From Purpureocillium takamizusanense (Eukaryota > Ascomycota > Sordariomycetes > Hypocreales > Ophiocordycipitaceae), in contig NC_063068.1 of NCBI RefSeq assembly GCF_022605165.1, positions 558,001-622,000 of the forward strand: DNA of 64,000 nt, in the 5' to 3' direction. The notes beneath the pieces were generated by a model. That model worked only from the letters and a program-made list of their open reading frames with translations, did no database searches and was not told the origin of the DNA. Below, in pieces: positions 1 through 11,472 of the stretch. The stretch's first letter is position 1; every line of letters starts with the position of its first letter. The translations under genes and the position numbers were made by a program.

Positions 1-405
1 TTTCTGAGTTTAGGTATACGGTACTTCGTAGAAGCCTGTCATCAATAGTGGTACTGGGGGGCGCCACCCCCTAACTCTAGGGGGCATACATCCCCTGTAT
101 CAGACTTCTCCAGGTGTTTTCATCCCCTATAGATTGGCCTTGATGTACTGATATTTACTGGGGGCATAGGTTCCGATGGTAGGGAGAAAAGCCATCTGGA
201 AGGACTCCGTTTCTTCGCAACAAAAGCCCACCACCAGTGCCTGGTGGCCTGCGACTTTGACCCGCTGTACCAAGTACGTTGACCAATCTCAAAATTTCCG
301 TCGACCACCATCCATCTAGACAACCTCAGCCTCAAACGGACGGCAACTCGCCGTGCCACATCGCACATCATCGCAGGGACCCAATGTAGCCCTTCATCGC
401 TCGCC
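1..405. other. Upstream region of the AFG2-like gene
   Basis: No gene seen. The stretch should hold the promoter and 5' leader of the AAA ATPase that starts at 406. It has two small G-run/C-run hairpin candidates (about 55-72 and 79-96) and the GGTATAC/TACTTCG-type short motifs that recur in other intergenic parts of the window. Confidence 0.5.
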
Positions 406-2919
406 ATGGCCCCCAAGTACATTGACGCCAAGGTCCGGCCGCTAGCCAACAATACGGGCCTCGAAAAGGCGAGCCTCCAGGGCGCCGCTCGCGTCTATGT
501 CACCAAGGACGCCTTCCTCTCCCTCACGTCCAGCAGCCTCGACAGCCGCGTATGCCTCGTCGAGAAGCTTGCCGCGCCTCCAAGCTCTGCCCCTGCCACC
601 GCTGTGGGCGCCATTGCGGGCGATGATGAGGGAAGCGCGCCGCCACCGACAAGGCGGGAGGCTCTGCTGTGCCCGCACCCGCAGGGCATGAGCCCCAACG
701 TCGTCCAGATGACGCGCGCATTCATTGAGGCGTCCGGTTTCAAGCTCGGAGATCCGGTGAGGATCATGCTGGCCGAGAACCCTGCCGCGGCAGACGGCGA
801 GGAGGTCGTCGTCGAGGATGCGTCCACGGACGAGGACAAGTTGACGGCCGAGGCGAGACAGTTGCCCATTTGGAAGTCATCTTGGGAACTCTCCCTTGCC
901 GTGTCCATGAGTAAGTGGCCCCGACTTTGTCCTCACCGTACAATAGTCTGTACTGACGCTCTGGCAGGTCGCGCGGAACAAGTATTCCCTGGCATGGTGT
1001 TCGAGGGAGTCGGCGTCAACAAGTTTCGCCGTACTTTCAAGGTCCTGTCAGTCAACTCACAGACCAGCAACCTCGCAAGATTCCGGCTTGCCTCCACCGC
1101 TGTGCGCATCGTTCAGCCCGGCGAATCTCTGATTGCTGAGCCCTCCCCCGCCGCGCCAGGAGGTGACCTGGTCGTCACGGGAGTGCCCGGTTTGACTTGG
1201 CAGGTCAGCACGCTCAATGAGTTCCTCTGCGGCTTTACCCGGCCGTTCTGGATACGAGACGAGCGCGAGTCGTGTGGCATCGTCATCCACGGCGGCCGTG
1301 GCACCGGCAAGACATTCATCCTGCGGCGCATCGAGGAGACCAACTGGGGCCGCACCCACTGGATCAAGCCCTCGGACAAGCTATCGACGCTACGCGAGAC
1401 GTTCAAGCAGGCGTACGCCTCCCAGCCGAGCGTCATTTTCATTGACGGCCTCGACAAAATAACCGCCAAGGACAGGGCCAACCGCGAGTCTGTAATAGAG
1501 ACTCTTGGCGAGGAGCTCGACGCCCTGTCCGCTTACGCGCACTCCAACGGCGCCCTGCCGCAGGTCGTCGTCGTCGCCACGTGCCAGGACTGGATGGCTG
1601 ATGTTCCCGAGCCGCTCCAGAAGCGCTCCCGTTTCTTCGAGAACATTGCGCTGCCCATTCCGCGCGCCTCTGAGCGCCTCGAGATCCTTCACTTCCTTGA
1701 CCCGCCGCTCCGCGCAGACGAAAAGGACCAATGCCTGCTTAGCATCTCGCAGAAGACGCACGCTTACAATGGCGATGACCTCGCCAAACTCATTCTCAAG
1801 GCCAGAAGGATTCTTGGCACGCGGCTTGACAGGGAGCAAGCCCGGTCAAGTCACCATGACGAATCGGGCAACGGCACTATCTCCTCGGACGCAGGTACAG
1901 AGAAGAATGAAGGGCAAAAGGAGCACTACCTCACGCCAGACGACATGGAGGCGGCCCTGCGCGTTACCCGCCCAACGGCCATGCACGACATCAACCTCAA
2001 GCCCCCGACCATCCACTGGCAAGACGTAGGTGGGCAGGAATCCCTCAAGCGCGTGTTGAGGCGCATGATCAAGATCACCAAGAACTGGAACCCGGCGACG
2101 GCTCGCGTCGTGCGCCATCCGCCCAAGGGCCTACTCCTCTACGGGCCCCCCGGCTGTTCCAAGACGCTCTCAGCGCAGGCCATGGCCACCGAGTCGGGCT
2201 TCAACTTCTTCGCCGTCAAGGGCGCCGAGCTGCTCAACATGTACGTTGGCGAGTCGGAGCGTGCCGTCCGCACCCTCTTCGAGCGCGCCCGGGCCGCGAG
2301 CCCATCCATCATCTTCTTCGACGAGATCGACTCCATCGGCGGGCAGCGCGCCGGCGGCGGCGGCGGCAGCGGTTCATCGTCCACCGGCTCCCGTAGCACC
2401 GGCGCCGTGAACATGCTCACCACGCTGCTCACCGAGATGGACGGCTTCGAGTCCCTCACGGGCGTCCTCATCCTCGCCGCCACCAACCGGCCCGAGGCCA
2501 TCGATCCGGCCCTCCTCCGCCCGGGCCGCTTCGATCAGGCCCTCTACGTCGGCGTCCCCGATCGCGCCGCTCGCGAGGCCATCTTCGGCGTCCACCTCCA
2601 CGGCCTGTCCCTCGCCGCGGACGTCGACGTCCCTGCGCTCGCACGCCTCGCCGACGGCTACTCGGGCGCCGAGATCAAGGCCATCTGCAATGAGGCCGGT
2701 CTCGCGGCCCTAGACCGCTTCGAAGACGATGACGAGGCTCGGGAGCAGCAGCAGCAGCAGGAGGAGGGGGCGGAGGATGACGGGAGGGGTGCCCCGGCCC
2801 GGTTGGAGATTGGCATGGCGGACCTGGTGGCCGCCATTGATAGGACGCCGCGGAACATCACCGCCGCGATGGTGGAGGGCTACGAGGAGTGGAGGATGCA
2901 GTTTGAGAGGCGGATGTAA
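406..2919 (+). CDS. AFG2: AAA+ ATPase of the Afg2/Drg1 (SPATA5) family, ribosome biogenesis
   Basis: Tandem AAA ATPase. In yeast Afg2/Drg1 is cytoplasmic and releases Rlp24 from pre-60S particles; that role is inferred here from family membership. One intron is proposed at 911-967 (GTAAGT, branch-like CTGAC, CAG). It is 57 bp without a stop, so the genomic frame also reads through unspliced; spliced length is 818 residues. Order: N-domain (about 1-200), first AAA with Walker A GGRGTGKT (about 277), second AAA with the family-typical Walker A GPPGCSKT (about 559), Walker B IIFFDEID (about 616), an arginine-finger region ending RPGRF, then a Gln/Glu-rich stretch. The first module is unusual: its Walker B reads IFIDGLD, without the catalytic Glu, and its arginine-finger segment is also altered. 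A Gly/Ser-rich insert follows the second Walker B. The ATG lies in the context CGCCATGG. Confidence 0.9.
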   Translation: MAPKYIDAKVRPLANNTGLEKASLQGAARVYVTKDAFLSLTSSSLDSRVCLVEKLAAPPSSAPATAVGAIAGDDEGSAPPPTRREALLCPHPQGMSPNVVQMTRAFIEASGFKLGDPVRIMLAENPAAADGEEVVVEDASTDEDKLTAEARQLPIWKSSWELSLAVSMSKWPRLCPHRTIVCTDALAGRAEQVFPGMVFEGVGVNKFRRTFKVLSVNSQTSNLARFRLASTAVRIVQPGESLIAEPSPAAPGGDLVVTGVPGLTWQVSTLNEFLCGFTRPFWIRDERESCGIVIHGGRGTGKTFILRRIEETNWGRTHWIKPSDKLSTLRETFKQAYASQPSVIFIDGLDKITAKDRANRESVIETLGEELDALSAYAHSNGALPQVVVVATCQDWMADVPEPLQKRSRFFENIALPIPRASERLEILHFLDPPLRADEKDQCLLSISQKTHAYNGDDLAKLILKARRILGTRLDREQARSSHHDESGNGTISSDAGTEKNEGQKEHYLTPDDMEAALRVTRPTAMHDINLKPPTIHWQDVGGQESLKRVLRRMIKITKNWNPATARVVRHPPKGLLLYGPPGCSKTLSAQAMATESGFNFFAVKGAELLNMYVGESERAVRTLFERARAASPSIIFFDEIDSIGGQRAGGGGGSGSSSTGSRSTGAVNMLTTLLTEMDGFESLTGVLILAATNRPEAIDPALLRPGRFDQALYVGVPDRAAREAIFGVHLHGLSLAADVDVPALARLADGYSGAEIKAICNEAGLAALDRFEDDDEAREQQQQQEEGAEDDGRGAPARLEIGMADLVAAIDRTPRNITAAMVEGYEEWRMQFERRM
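911..967 (+). other. 57-bp stop-free intron in AFG2
   Basis: GTAAGT donor, TACTGAC branch-like element at 949-955 and CAG acceptor. Removal joins SMS to RAEQ at residue 169. The intron is 3n long without stops, so retention would add 19 residues rather than truncate the protein. Confidence 0.75.
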
Positions 2920-3826
2920 AATATAACGAATAGAGCGAAGAGTCTGTAGATGAAGGCGCATCATCAGGCATAATGCTGGCGCCCAAGCAGACAAACAGCT
3001 CATTATAGACACAGCCACGGGGAGCACACAAAGACCCTCAATGGCTTGTCATCGCTGCAAGGCAAGTCCATTCTCGCCCCGTTTCGTGAGGCCCGGTACC
3101 GCCAGGGGATCACAAAAGCCTCCCCCCGCGACGTACACGCCCAGTATGTCCGCTCGTCCGCACAGGAACGGACTCAATTACATACATATGATACACCACC
3201 ACCCAGGGGCAGGCAAGCAGGCTGGCAGGCAGCCGCAGCAGCAGCCCAACCTCGAAACTTCCAAACCCCCAACCTCCCCTCGGATAAGGCCCGCCTGCCA
3301 CTCCATCCGAGTCCCCGTCCCTCCCCTAGCAGCAGTCTCGTGTGTCATCACAGTCTACCCTTTGCCATGCGGCGAGCCATGCCCCCCCTTTCCCGGTCGA
3401 TGTCCGCCATCTCTCTCTGCGTGTCTGTCTATCTCCACGACTGTGTCCCGCCGCGCAGCAGCCTCTCTGTAAGAATTCTTCCACCGCCCATCCCCACGCC
3501 CCGGCTAGGATCCCCAAGAAATGCTGCGGTCGGAAAGAATCAACACCCCCCCGGGGGTGGGGTAATCTCACGCACGGAACGCCGTCCCTCTCCCCATGCA
3601 GGAAGACCCAGCGCGCTTTCCTTGCCGCCTCGGGCACAGGGTACTTGAACCACCCCTTTCCTCGTTCATTCCTGGAAACATGCATCGACGTTGCCGTGTT
3701 GTGTCGAGCTCTCACTCACATCACCCAAAGCCCCAATACCTCGAGAAAAACCAAGTCCCGTTGATGATGATGCACCGTACGCCGTCGCCAAACTAAGTGA
3801 AAGCCAGCTTGCTGCCCCCACGAGCA
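2920..3826. other. Convergent 3' region between AFG2 and PSY2
   Basis: About 900 bp between two convergent stop codons. The sequence is pyrimidine-rich. Several short ORFs lack codon character or recognisable motifs. It presumably holds both 3' UTRs; no gene seen. Confidence 0.5.
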
Positions 3827-6716
3827 CTAGGAGTCGTCGCCCGAGCGTGAATCGCCGCCTGTCTTCAATGCCGTGGAGAGGCTGATGGAAATCTTCTTGG
3901 AGCCACCGTTGCCGCTGTTGGGGCTGAAGCTGTTGCGCCGAGAGCTGCCCCTCGGCGACGCGCTGGAATTGGGCTCAGATGAGCCGCTACTGCGTCGCTT
4001 GTTCTGCATCAGCTTGCCAAGCTCGTCCTCTTCGTCCTCTTCGCGGCGGCGCTTTTCGGATAGTCGCTCCGGCGGAGCTACCAAAGCAGGAGCCTCGGGC
4101 TCTTGAGTCGGCGAAACGGTTTCGGCCGGCGCGCTCGCGTCTGGGGCTTCAGTGGACTTCTCACCATCTTCGGCATTGCCAGTCTCGTCGCTGTCTTCAT
4201 CGGATGGGTAATCGACCAACGGTTTGGAGGGAGTCACGGGGCCGTTCGACGGCAGGGTCTTCACGGACTCTTCCCCGTGGTGCTCTTCCTCCTCGTCTTC
4301 CGGGTCCGAGGTGTTCCAGTACTCATCCTCGGCCGCCTCAATGGACACGTGCTCCAAGAGCCTCGCATTCGGGGGTGGTTTCCTGGTGATGTCCTCCTCG
4401 CTCTCTAGGTAGTAGTCCATGTTGGCCGTGAAGCCCTGTGTTTGGTCGTAGCGCAACACCAGGTCGCGGAACGTGACCAGGTAACTGAGGCTGACTAGCC
4501 GCTCGCGGTAGTTGATGACCAAATGTTTCACCAGCTCCTTGAGGTTCTCCTTCTTGATGTGCTCGAATAGCTCCAGGGACGAAGAGCTGACCAAGTTGTC
4601 TCTCGGCAGGGTATCAATGAGCACATCCAAAATAGGGCCAAACACTCTCTTCTCCGTTAGATGCTTTGTGTAAAATTCGTCCTGGAGTCCGACCAGGTAC
4701 CGGATGAACCTGACCGAGACTGTCTTTTCGTTAGCAACGGGTATCAGGACATCGTCGACGGGTTACTCACCAAGCCGCAAATACTTCTCGGGACTCTGCA
4801 GCAGTTGGCAAATTCGCTCTGCCAGGTTATTGTTCAGGACAAAATGCTTGCTAAATCGGTGATGTTGCCGCACAAAGAAGCACAGAATCTCCACGAGGTA
4901 GGTGAACATGGAGGCCTGCTGCACAGAAAAGTTCATGTCACTCCGCTCTTGGAGGTCGAGCAAGGGCTTGAACAGCTTCAACGCGGAGCGTTCGTAAAAC
5001 CGGGTCAGGAAGTGCTCCTGCTGCGGGTCCAGCGTCGCCTGCGGACGCGCCCGTCCCACGTATTCGCCGTTGACCTTGGCGAATTGCTCCGGGCCTTGCG
5101 GCGGCATGCCTTGGTCGAGAAGCACCTTGAGCGCTTCGGAGATTTGCGATTTGACACCCAAATCAACCTCAACAAGCAAGAGGTCGATGAGAGAGTCCGT
5201 CAGTGACGGCTGGTTATCATTCGTCTGTCGGTAAATCGTCTGGCGGATCATGTGCGGATCGTGGTCGATGATCGAGATCATGATATCCGTGGCTCCCACG
5301 CGGACCGCGACATCGCTATGTCTCAGGCCGAAATGAATGACCTGGAGCAGGCCGTGAGCGAGGAAGTTGTTATACAGGGTCTGTCGGGCAGGCGGTTGGA
5401 TGTTCTTAGCTATGGCACAGCACTGCTGAATAAACAGTACAGCCTCTTTCCGCTTCTTCGAATCGCGACGACGGGCATTGAAGATGCCAAACAGCTCTCC
5501 CAGGAACGCAGAGTTAGACTGCAGATGCTGAACAATGTCGACCTGGTTGAAGAAAATCAACGAGTTCATGACCGAGAATGTGGGATCATCGAGGATGCGG
5601 GCCAGCACCACGTCCTTCAAGTACTGCAGTCGGTACGTCTGGTGGATCTTCTGGCGTGTCTGGTCGTCTTCGATGGGTACGACCTCCTTGAAGCGACCCT
5701 GATTGTCGAGCCAGTGACGGTGGTTAGCCTTGTGGCTTGGAAAGTCTGGGTCGTACTCGAGAGCGCCGACAACGCCGAGAACGCAGTCATCCGAGACGGC
5801 GTGCTCAATGATGGTTGTGTCGTTGAGGAGAAGAATCGTCTTCATGATGTTGCATAGTCGGTGCAGATCAGGTAGGCTTTCGAGGTCTTCCGCCATCTCG
5901 ACAAGTGGGATGAGCTTGCCGATGTAGTCTTCAGCCATGATGGCCTTGGCGAGGCCGTCGCGACCTGTAGGTGAGGTGGCCATCATGCGCATCGCCGTTT
6001 CAATCTCGCCCAGGTTTCCAAGCTCGGCGGCCGGGAGACTGATGGCTGCTCCAGCTTCCATGGCGAGATCGTCCGACAGGTCATCTAGAAATCGTGCATG
6101 TCAGCGTCGACGGGCACAGCGCGACAGCCTAGTACTACATACCGACTATGGTGCCATTGTTCTGCAAAGCATGTTGAATGTTGCTCACAAATCGCCTGGA
6201 CGAAGAGTCAGCACGTCTGCATCGTGAAGCCTATCGGCTCAAGTCCATTGCGACTCACCATATCATTGCGCAGCCGTCAGCTTCTTGAAAGCTGAGGGCC
6301 ATGTCAACGCCGCTGGTGGGCTCCTGCCAGACGATGAGGGTCTCTGGTACGATTGGTCAGCAGGTACTCGGGCGACGAGAATGCGGCTCGCGACTTGCCT
6401 TGCTGCTTCTGGAAACCATCTTCCTTGAGAATCTTAGTCTCTAATAGGATGCGCTCGGGTTGATCCTCGGATTCGACAATGACGCGCGGTTCCTTGCGGC
6501 CATCCTCGGTCTATGGTGCCAGGGCACACGATCAGCTCAATACGGCACGGACGAGGGCAGGGGTCGGGACCGCGCATCGGCGACGGGGATACTTACCGAC
6601 ACCCAAGCCGCGGTGCAGAAGCCGGTGCCGCGGTCAAACCAGTCATTGTTGCGCAGCTCGTAGACCTTGACGCGCCTCTTATCCGTCGCCTGATGAGGCA
6701 CCGGCTGTGCCATCAT
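3827..6716 (-). CDS. PSY2: Serine/threonine protein phosphatase 4 regulatory subunit 3 (Psy2/SMEK)
   Basis: Regulatory and substrate-recognition subunit of PP4. In yeast Psy2 with Pph3 acts in DNA-damage checkpoint recovery. Six exons read on the minus strand: 6716-6597, 6510-6399, 6343-6259, 6195-6143, 6084-4771, 4719-3827, giving 858 residues, about the size of yeast Psy2. The N-terminus has the EVH1/PH-like SMEK signature (RRVKVYELRNNDWFDRGTGF, then ILLETKIL and TLIVWQEP), followed by the SMK-1 domain and armadillo-like helices (NSNAFLG-type and RLVSLSYLVTFRDLVLRYDQ segments). The C-terminal tail is acidic and Ser-rich with basic KRRR/EKRRR patches suggesting nuclear entry. The start was chosen at 6716 (a second Met follows directly at 6713) because conservation begins just after it. 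The second intron (6344-6398) has a GC donor. Confidence 0.93.
6344..6398 (-). other. GC-AG intron in PSY2
   Basis: Minus strand: the exon ends in CAGCAAG, the intron starts GCAAGT and ends TACCAG, with a CTGAC branch-like site. Splicing restores the conserved junction KQQ-E-TLIVWQEP; no GT donor in the vicinity gives an open frame. Confidence 0.8.
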
Positions 6717-9700
6717 CAACGGCTCGGAGTCCCCCTCCGTGGCGAGCTGACTATAGGCGACCAGGTCGGGGGCGAGTTCGAGATGCTGCTTGAGGGAAAG
6801 TTCGGACGTCGATGTCTCGTTGTGGCTGAGGACGGTGAACGCCGCCACCTTTGCCTCCGAGTCTGCGGTCGCAGACTGAGCGCGTAGACGTGGACGCGGA
6901 GAGGAGAGAGGGCGGGACCGATGACCCGTCGAGGAGCGCCGAGGGGGCGGGATGCGCGTGCAACGAGCGTTGCGCAACGAAGGCAACGGCGATGGCCAAG
7001 ACGGCGAGGTCGGCTGCGGCTGGCGAAGGTGACGTATCGACGGCTCAGCGCGCCATGCAAAATGGGCCCCCAAGACACCTCAGGCTCGGGCGGAGATGGG
7101 GTCGGCGGGATCGGATCAGCGTCAGACCACGGCAGGATCGCGATTCGCAGCGCGGCAGCACAGCGCAGCGCGGAGCGCGACAAGGGAGGAGACGGCGGGA
7201 TACAATAGAGCGACCGGCAGCGACGGCTAGCACGCGGGTGCAGGAACGCAGCGCTGGGTTCGATGGGGCTGGAGGGGCGCCGACGAGGTGAGGTCGGTGT
7301 CGCGGCTCGGAATGACTGAGGGATGATGACAGGTGAAGTGGGCGAGCAAAGCGCGTGACCGGCGGCGCCAAGTGTTGGAGGAGTTGGGTTTAGTCTGGGG
7401 GGGGCCCGGTTAGGTGCCCCTTGGGCCTGAGATGCCTGGGGTTGCAGGACTGCAGCGCCTCCACTGGGGCTTGTGCGCCTCTCCTCCACTGACTTCCAGT
7501 GCCGCCAGGGCGGTCGGCCGTGGCGAGTGGGCGGGACTTGGACACGACTGATTGGGCCGCGGGGATGGGTTGGGGCTGATGATGAGGCTGCACCCGTGCC
7601 CAACTGTGATGTGCCGCCGCACGGGTAGTCGAAATTTTGGACCAGTCGACCGACCCTGTGGCTGGTGCAAATTTTTTTCTTACCCGTCGACGGCGGCGAG
7701 GCGAGACGACACAAGCACGCCACTCCTTGTTGCCGGGTCGTGTCACGTGATCCGCAAACCCCTGAGCCCGCCCCCGCCTTGGCCTGTGCTTGACGCCGCA
7801 ACGTCGATCGTCACTGGTTCGGTGCTTGGTTCATTAGCTTCCGTTCCAGGAACCACGATGCTCGCCGATCGCCACATGGTTGACGGCTCGCTGGGCGCAT
7901 TGCCTTTGGTGAGGCGAACCCCCCCACGTTTGGGAGACGTTGGGAGGCGAGGGCAGCGGCGGCCAAGGCAGTCAGTTTCTTCGGCCATCAAACTGACTAT
8001 GCACATTGCCAAGTACACGCGCATCACATGGCGTGCGCGACTGCTCCCGCAACGCTACGCCATACGGTCATGACCTCTACTCCGCGACGCCTGTGCTGCA
8101 CTGGCTATCCTGTGCTGCGCTCCTCAGAGCCAACATATACTATAAAAAGGCGGCGCGGTGTCCCCAATCCATGGTTGGGCACCCCTCGCACTTGGAATAG
8201 AGGCATGAGCATTGTACTTCATCCTGCGCGCCGGCCGCTTGTGCCATCATGGGCGCTTTCACTTCGTAAACCACGTCACATTTCACATCGGAGAGGGCCC
8301 ATGGACGCGGTTCGACTATGCGTGCGATGTGTGCCTCGTTCAACTGGTCAACCGGGCTTTGGGGTTCGTCACATTGCAGAGACGCAAAGAGATAAATGCC
8401 ACCCGGAGTGCTACAGTCGGTATCAGCGGACGGAGAACCGTGATTCGTGACCGCGGACAGTTCGTCCTCAATCACAGCCACAGATCCGAGCAACTCATTC
8501 GATGCAGGCGCTGTGCCAAGTCGCACGGTATGACCGCGAGCCGTCCCCTATCCGTGGCTCGACGGCTCTCGTTCGCCAAAGCCCGCGAGGCAGCGAAGCA
8601 CCATCGTCCGCAACGCGACCCCAATGGCGATGTGCAACCCGATCATGATAACAGCCGCTGCAAGTCACACAGCCGCGGCGTTATCTCGCTCCCCCTCAAT
8701 GTTGCGGAACTGGCCGTGAGCACTACTGCAAATAGTTTCGCAGACAGCACAGCACGCTACCGCACCTTTTTGCCCGGCTGTGTACCGTGCAGGCCTGGGC
8801 TTGCCGATGCCTCCATGCCTCTGCTCCTGAAAATTGAAGACAAGCAAGGGACACTGATGACCACTCACCGAGAGACATTCTGGCTGTGCTACGTGAGTGC
8901 CTTAAAAAAGCGTTCGCAGCCTGGCCGGCCATCGCAGCGTCCGGCCCCACGATTTATTGATCACACTGCAGGCGGCACGACCTGAGTGGCCACCGGCTTT
9001 CAGTCGCACCATGCCGCCCTGATCGAGTTTCGTCCCGGATTGAGGTCCAGTCCTCTCGCTTTCGACTCTGGGGGTTTGGCGCGATGGCCCCGAGGCCAGG
9101 CCCGCCACGGACAAGGTGCGCCGGAGCTGCCTTGAAACGCCTCCCAGGCCCACGGCTAGACCCGGATTAGTAGACGTTCTTGTATTCAACGAACGGATTG
9201 GGATCATGGGAAAGAATTTGGCCAGGCACGTAGTACGATGTACTAGCCAGATAGCGACGGTGCCAGGCGGGCCACGAGCCGCAGTGGAGCGCCGGGGCCT
9301 GTCCCGACTCCTGAGCGTGCGATCCGCGGCGGACGCTTACCGTGTTGGTGTTTTGTTGAACTGGCTAACGACGAGCGGCCCTGGCATCCCTGCGGCGATG
9401 GGGTGTCACGGTGCGGCACTGGTGAGAGGATGAGGATAGACAGGGACAGGGATTCCGGAGGCGGCGGCTGTGCTGTTAAGGTTCACGGTGTCGCGCTTTA
9501 TACGGCCAGGCATCGTATCGGCGAACACGACACGGTCTATTCCGTCTATCGCAGCCGCAGCGGCCCCCTGTGCTAGGATTGGTTTGGCAACCGCCGATCT
9601 CACCAGAGGCAAAACGAAGTCATGTTGTCTGTTGCTTTGTCCGCCGTGCTGCGCTGCCCCATCTTATATAGTAATATTGCTGTGAGTCCGTGCCCTGGGC

Positions 9701-10653
9701 TGACGGGCAGTTCCCCGTGTCTCGCCGCGTCCTTGGCCTCGGGATGATGCTCGCTGCAAGCAGGGCGATGCGATGCCGCCTCGGGGCCCCGCCGGGCCAG
9801 CCTTGCATCCCCTCCAAACGGCGTGCGTGGTGCATTCGTCCATGGAGGCCAGCCGTGCCGAGCGGAGCGGCGTCTCGAGGCTGATGACACCATGCAGCAA
9901 CTATCGACAGAGGTACATACGTACAGTATGTAACTACGTGGACGAATGCCCAGGGTCATGATGCCGGCGCGCGTGGTCTTGGGTAGCATGCCGATGCCAC
10001 CTGCGGACGGGGGCCCTTGTTCTGAGGCAAACAATGAGACGGGCACCGGTGGAGTCGGCTGCGATCTCGAATCTCAGCAGCGATGCAATGCACGCACGCA
10101 AGTAAGTCAAGGCAAGGCCGGTTGTTAGCCCCAAGTGGACAGACGACCAGGGGGGAGGGGGGCAAGGGGGAAGAGGGGCAGACAACGGACGGGGCGACAC
10201 GGAATAATTATGCGACCAGGGCAGGGACACTGGAAGACGCAGGTCAGCGCCTAGCGTGCGGCTGGACGACGGGCGGCCGGTGGGATCCGATACGCGCACA
10301 GGCAGGCAGGCCAGCCACCAACAACAACAACCTGCCACCACAGGCTGCAGGCTGCAGCAAAATGCACAGCACAGCAGCGCAGAACACAAGCCCAGCTTCA
10401 TTGATGCAGAGACAACAGCTGTGGTCAGGGCGCCGCCCTGCCTCGGACTGAGTTCATCCCAAACCACCGAGCCCCCCTCGCACTATCATCGGCCGGCGCC
10501 GGTGCAACAACGTACTGCACCTTAGCACCTTATATTATGGAAGAACCAGAAGGATGGGCAGAAGGATGTAACAGGCCCAGCCCAGACCGTGTGGGCGCAA
10601 CAGCAAGCAGCCTAGCGGGTGCGCTGGCGGCGGCGCTCGGGTACCTCTCTGGG

Positions 10654-10677
10654 TCCTGTCCTGTCCTGTCCTGTCCA
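10654..10677. repeat. CCTGT pentanucleotide repeat
   Basis: About four and a half tandem copies of a TCCTG/CCTGT unit, followed directly by a duplicated CCAGTGT word. Intergenic. Confidence 0.8.
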
Positions 10678-11419
10678 GTGTCCAGTGGGCAGGAAAGCTC
10701 GACGGTCCGGCGAAACCAAGGCGATCAAATACGAGGGCCCCAGCTGGCTGTTTCAACTTGCATGCAGCCCGCTAGTGAGTGATGGGCGTCGCGACCAGAG
10801 GCTCAAGGTTGTCTGGTAGTAATAGTAATCCTGCGAGCGCTGTTGTTGCGAGAGAAGGCCCCTGCGCGAGGCGAGGCGAGTCATCCAAATCGCTCACAGA
10901 ACTTTTCTGCAACAGAGGTGCTCTGTCTGGCGACGGCGTCATGCAAGGACTCAAGGCACTGACGGCGCCGGCCAGGCAGCCCAGGCATGTGACAAGCCAG
11001 CCCGCCGCAGCCCCCTTCGTCATGACGAAACGCCGCCTGGCCAGGGCCTGCCGTGCCGTGGCGGCGCGCGCGTGCCTTCCGGGCGGTTGCTCGTGGTGGC
11101 CGGTTTTGCGTGTCCAACGATGCGAGAGGCGTGGCGGCGGCGTTGAAGCCCGCCAATGGCCAACAGCAGCGGACGCCCACGGACAGCTGAGGACTCGACT
11201 GCTTGCATTTACTGGCCCGGGGCTCGCGATAGGCAGTGCCAGGCGATGGAGGCATAGGTCAGGTTCCAGTGCGGGCACGCAACTGCGCTGGGTGGCACCC
11301 AGCAGCAGCAGTGCCTCGCCGCCTCTATCAATGTGGCGCGCGTGGCCGACGATCCCAAATAAATTAAGAAAGGTAAAATAGAAACAAGACACTACTTGAA
11401 CAGCGCGCCCACGGGGCCA

Positions 11420-11472
11420 AGCGGGCGGGCGGGCGGGCCGCGTTGCGGGATGCCTTGCCACCCCCCCCCCCC
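11420..11472. repeat. GGGC tandem repeat and 12-base C run
   Basis: GGGC repeated about four to five times (11420-11438), then a run of 12 C at 11461-11472. This is low-complexity intergenic DNA and a likely assembly or length-variation hotspot. Confidence 0.8.

Noticed and set aside
6716..7801. 361-codon minus-strand ORF next to PSY2
   Set aside because: Arg/Pro/Ser-rich frame overlapping the PSY2 leader and other ORFs on both strands; no conserved segment.
8212..8985. 257-codon plus-strand ORF in the gene desert
   Set aside because: It has no ATG at its start, mixed His/Arg-rich composition, no motif and no splice-supported extension.
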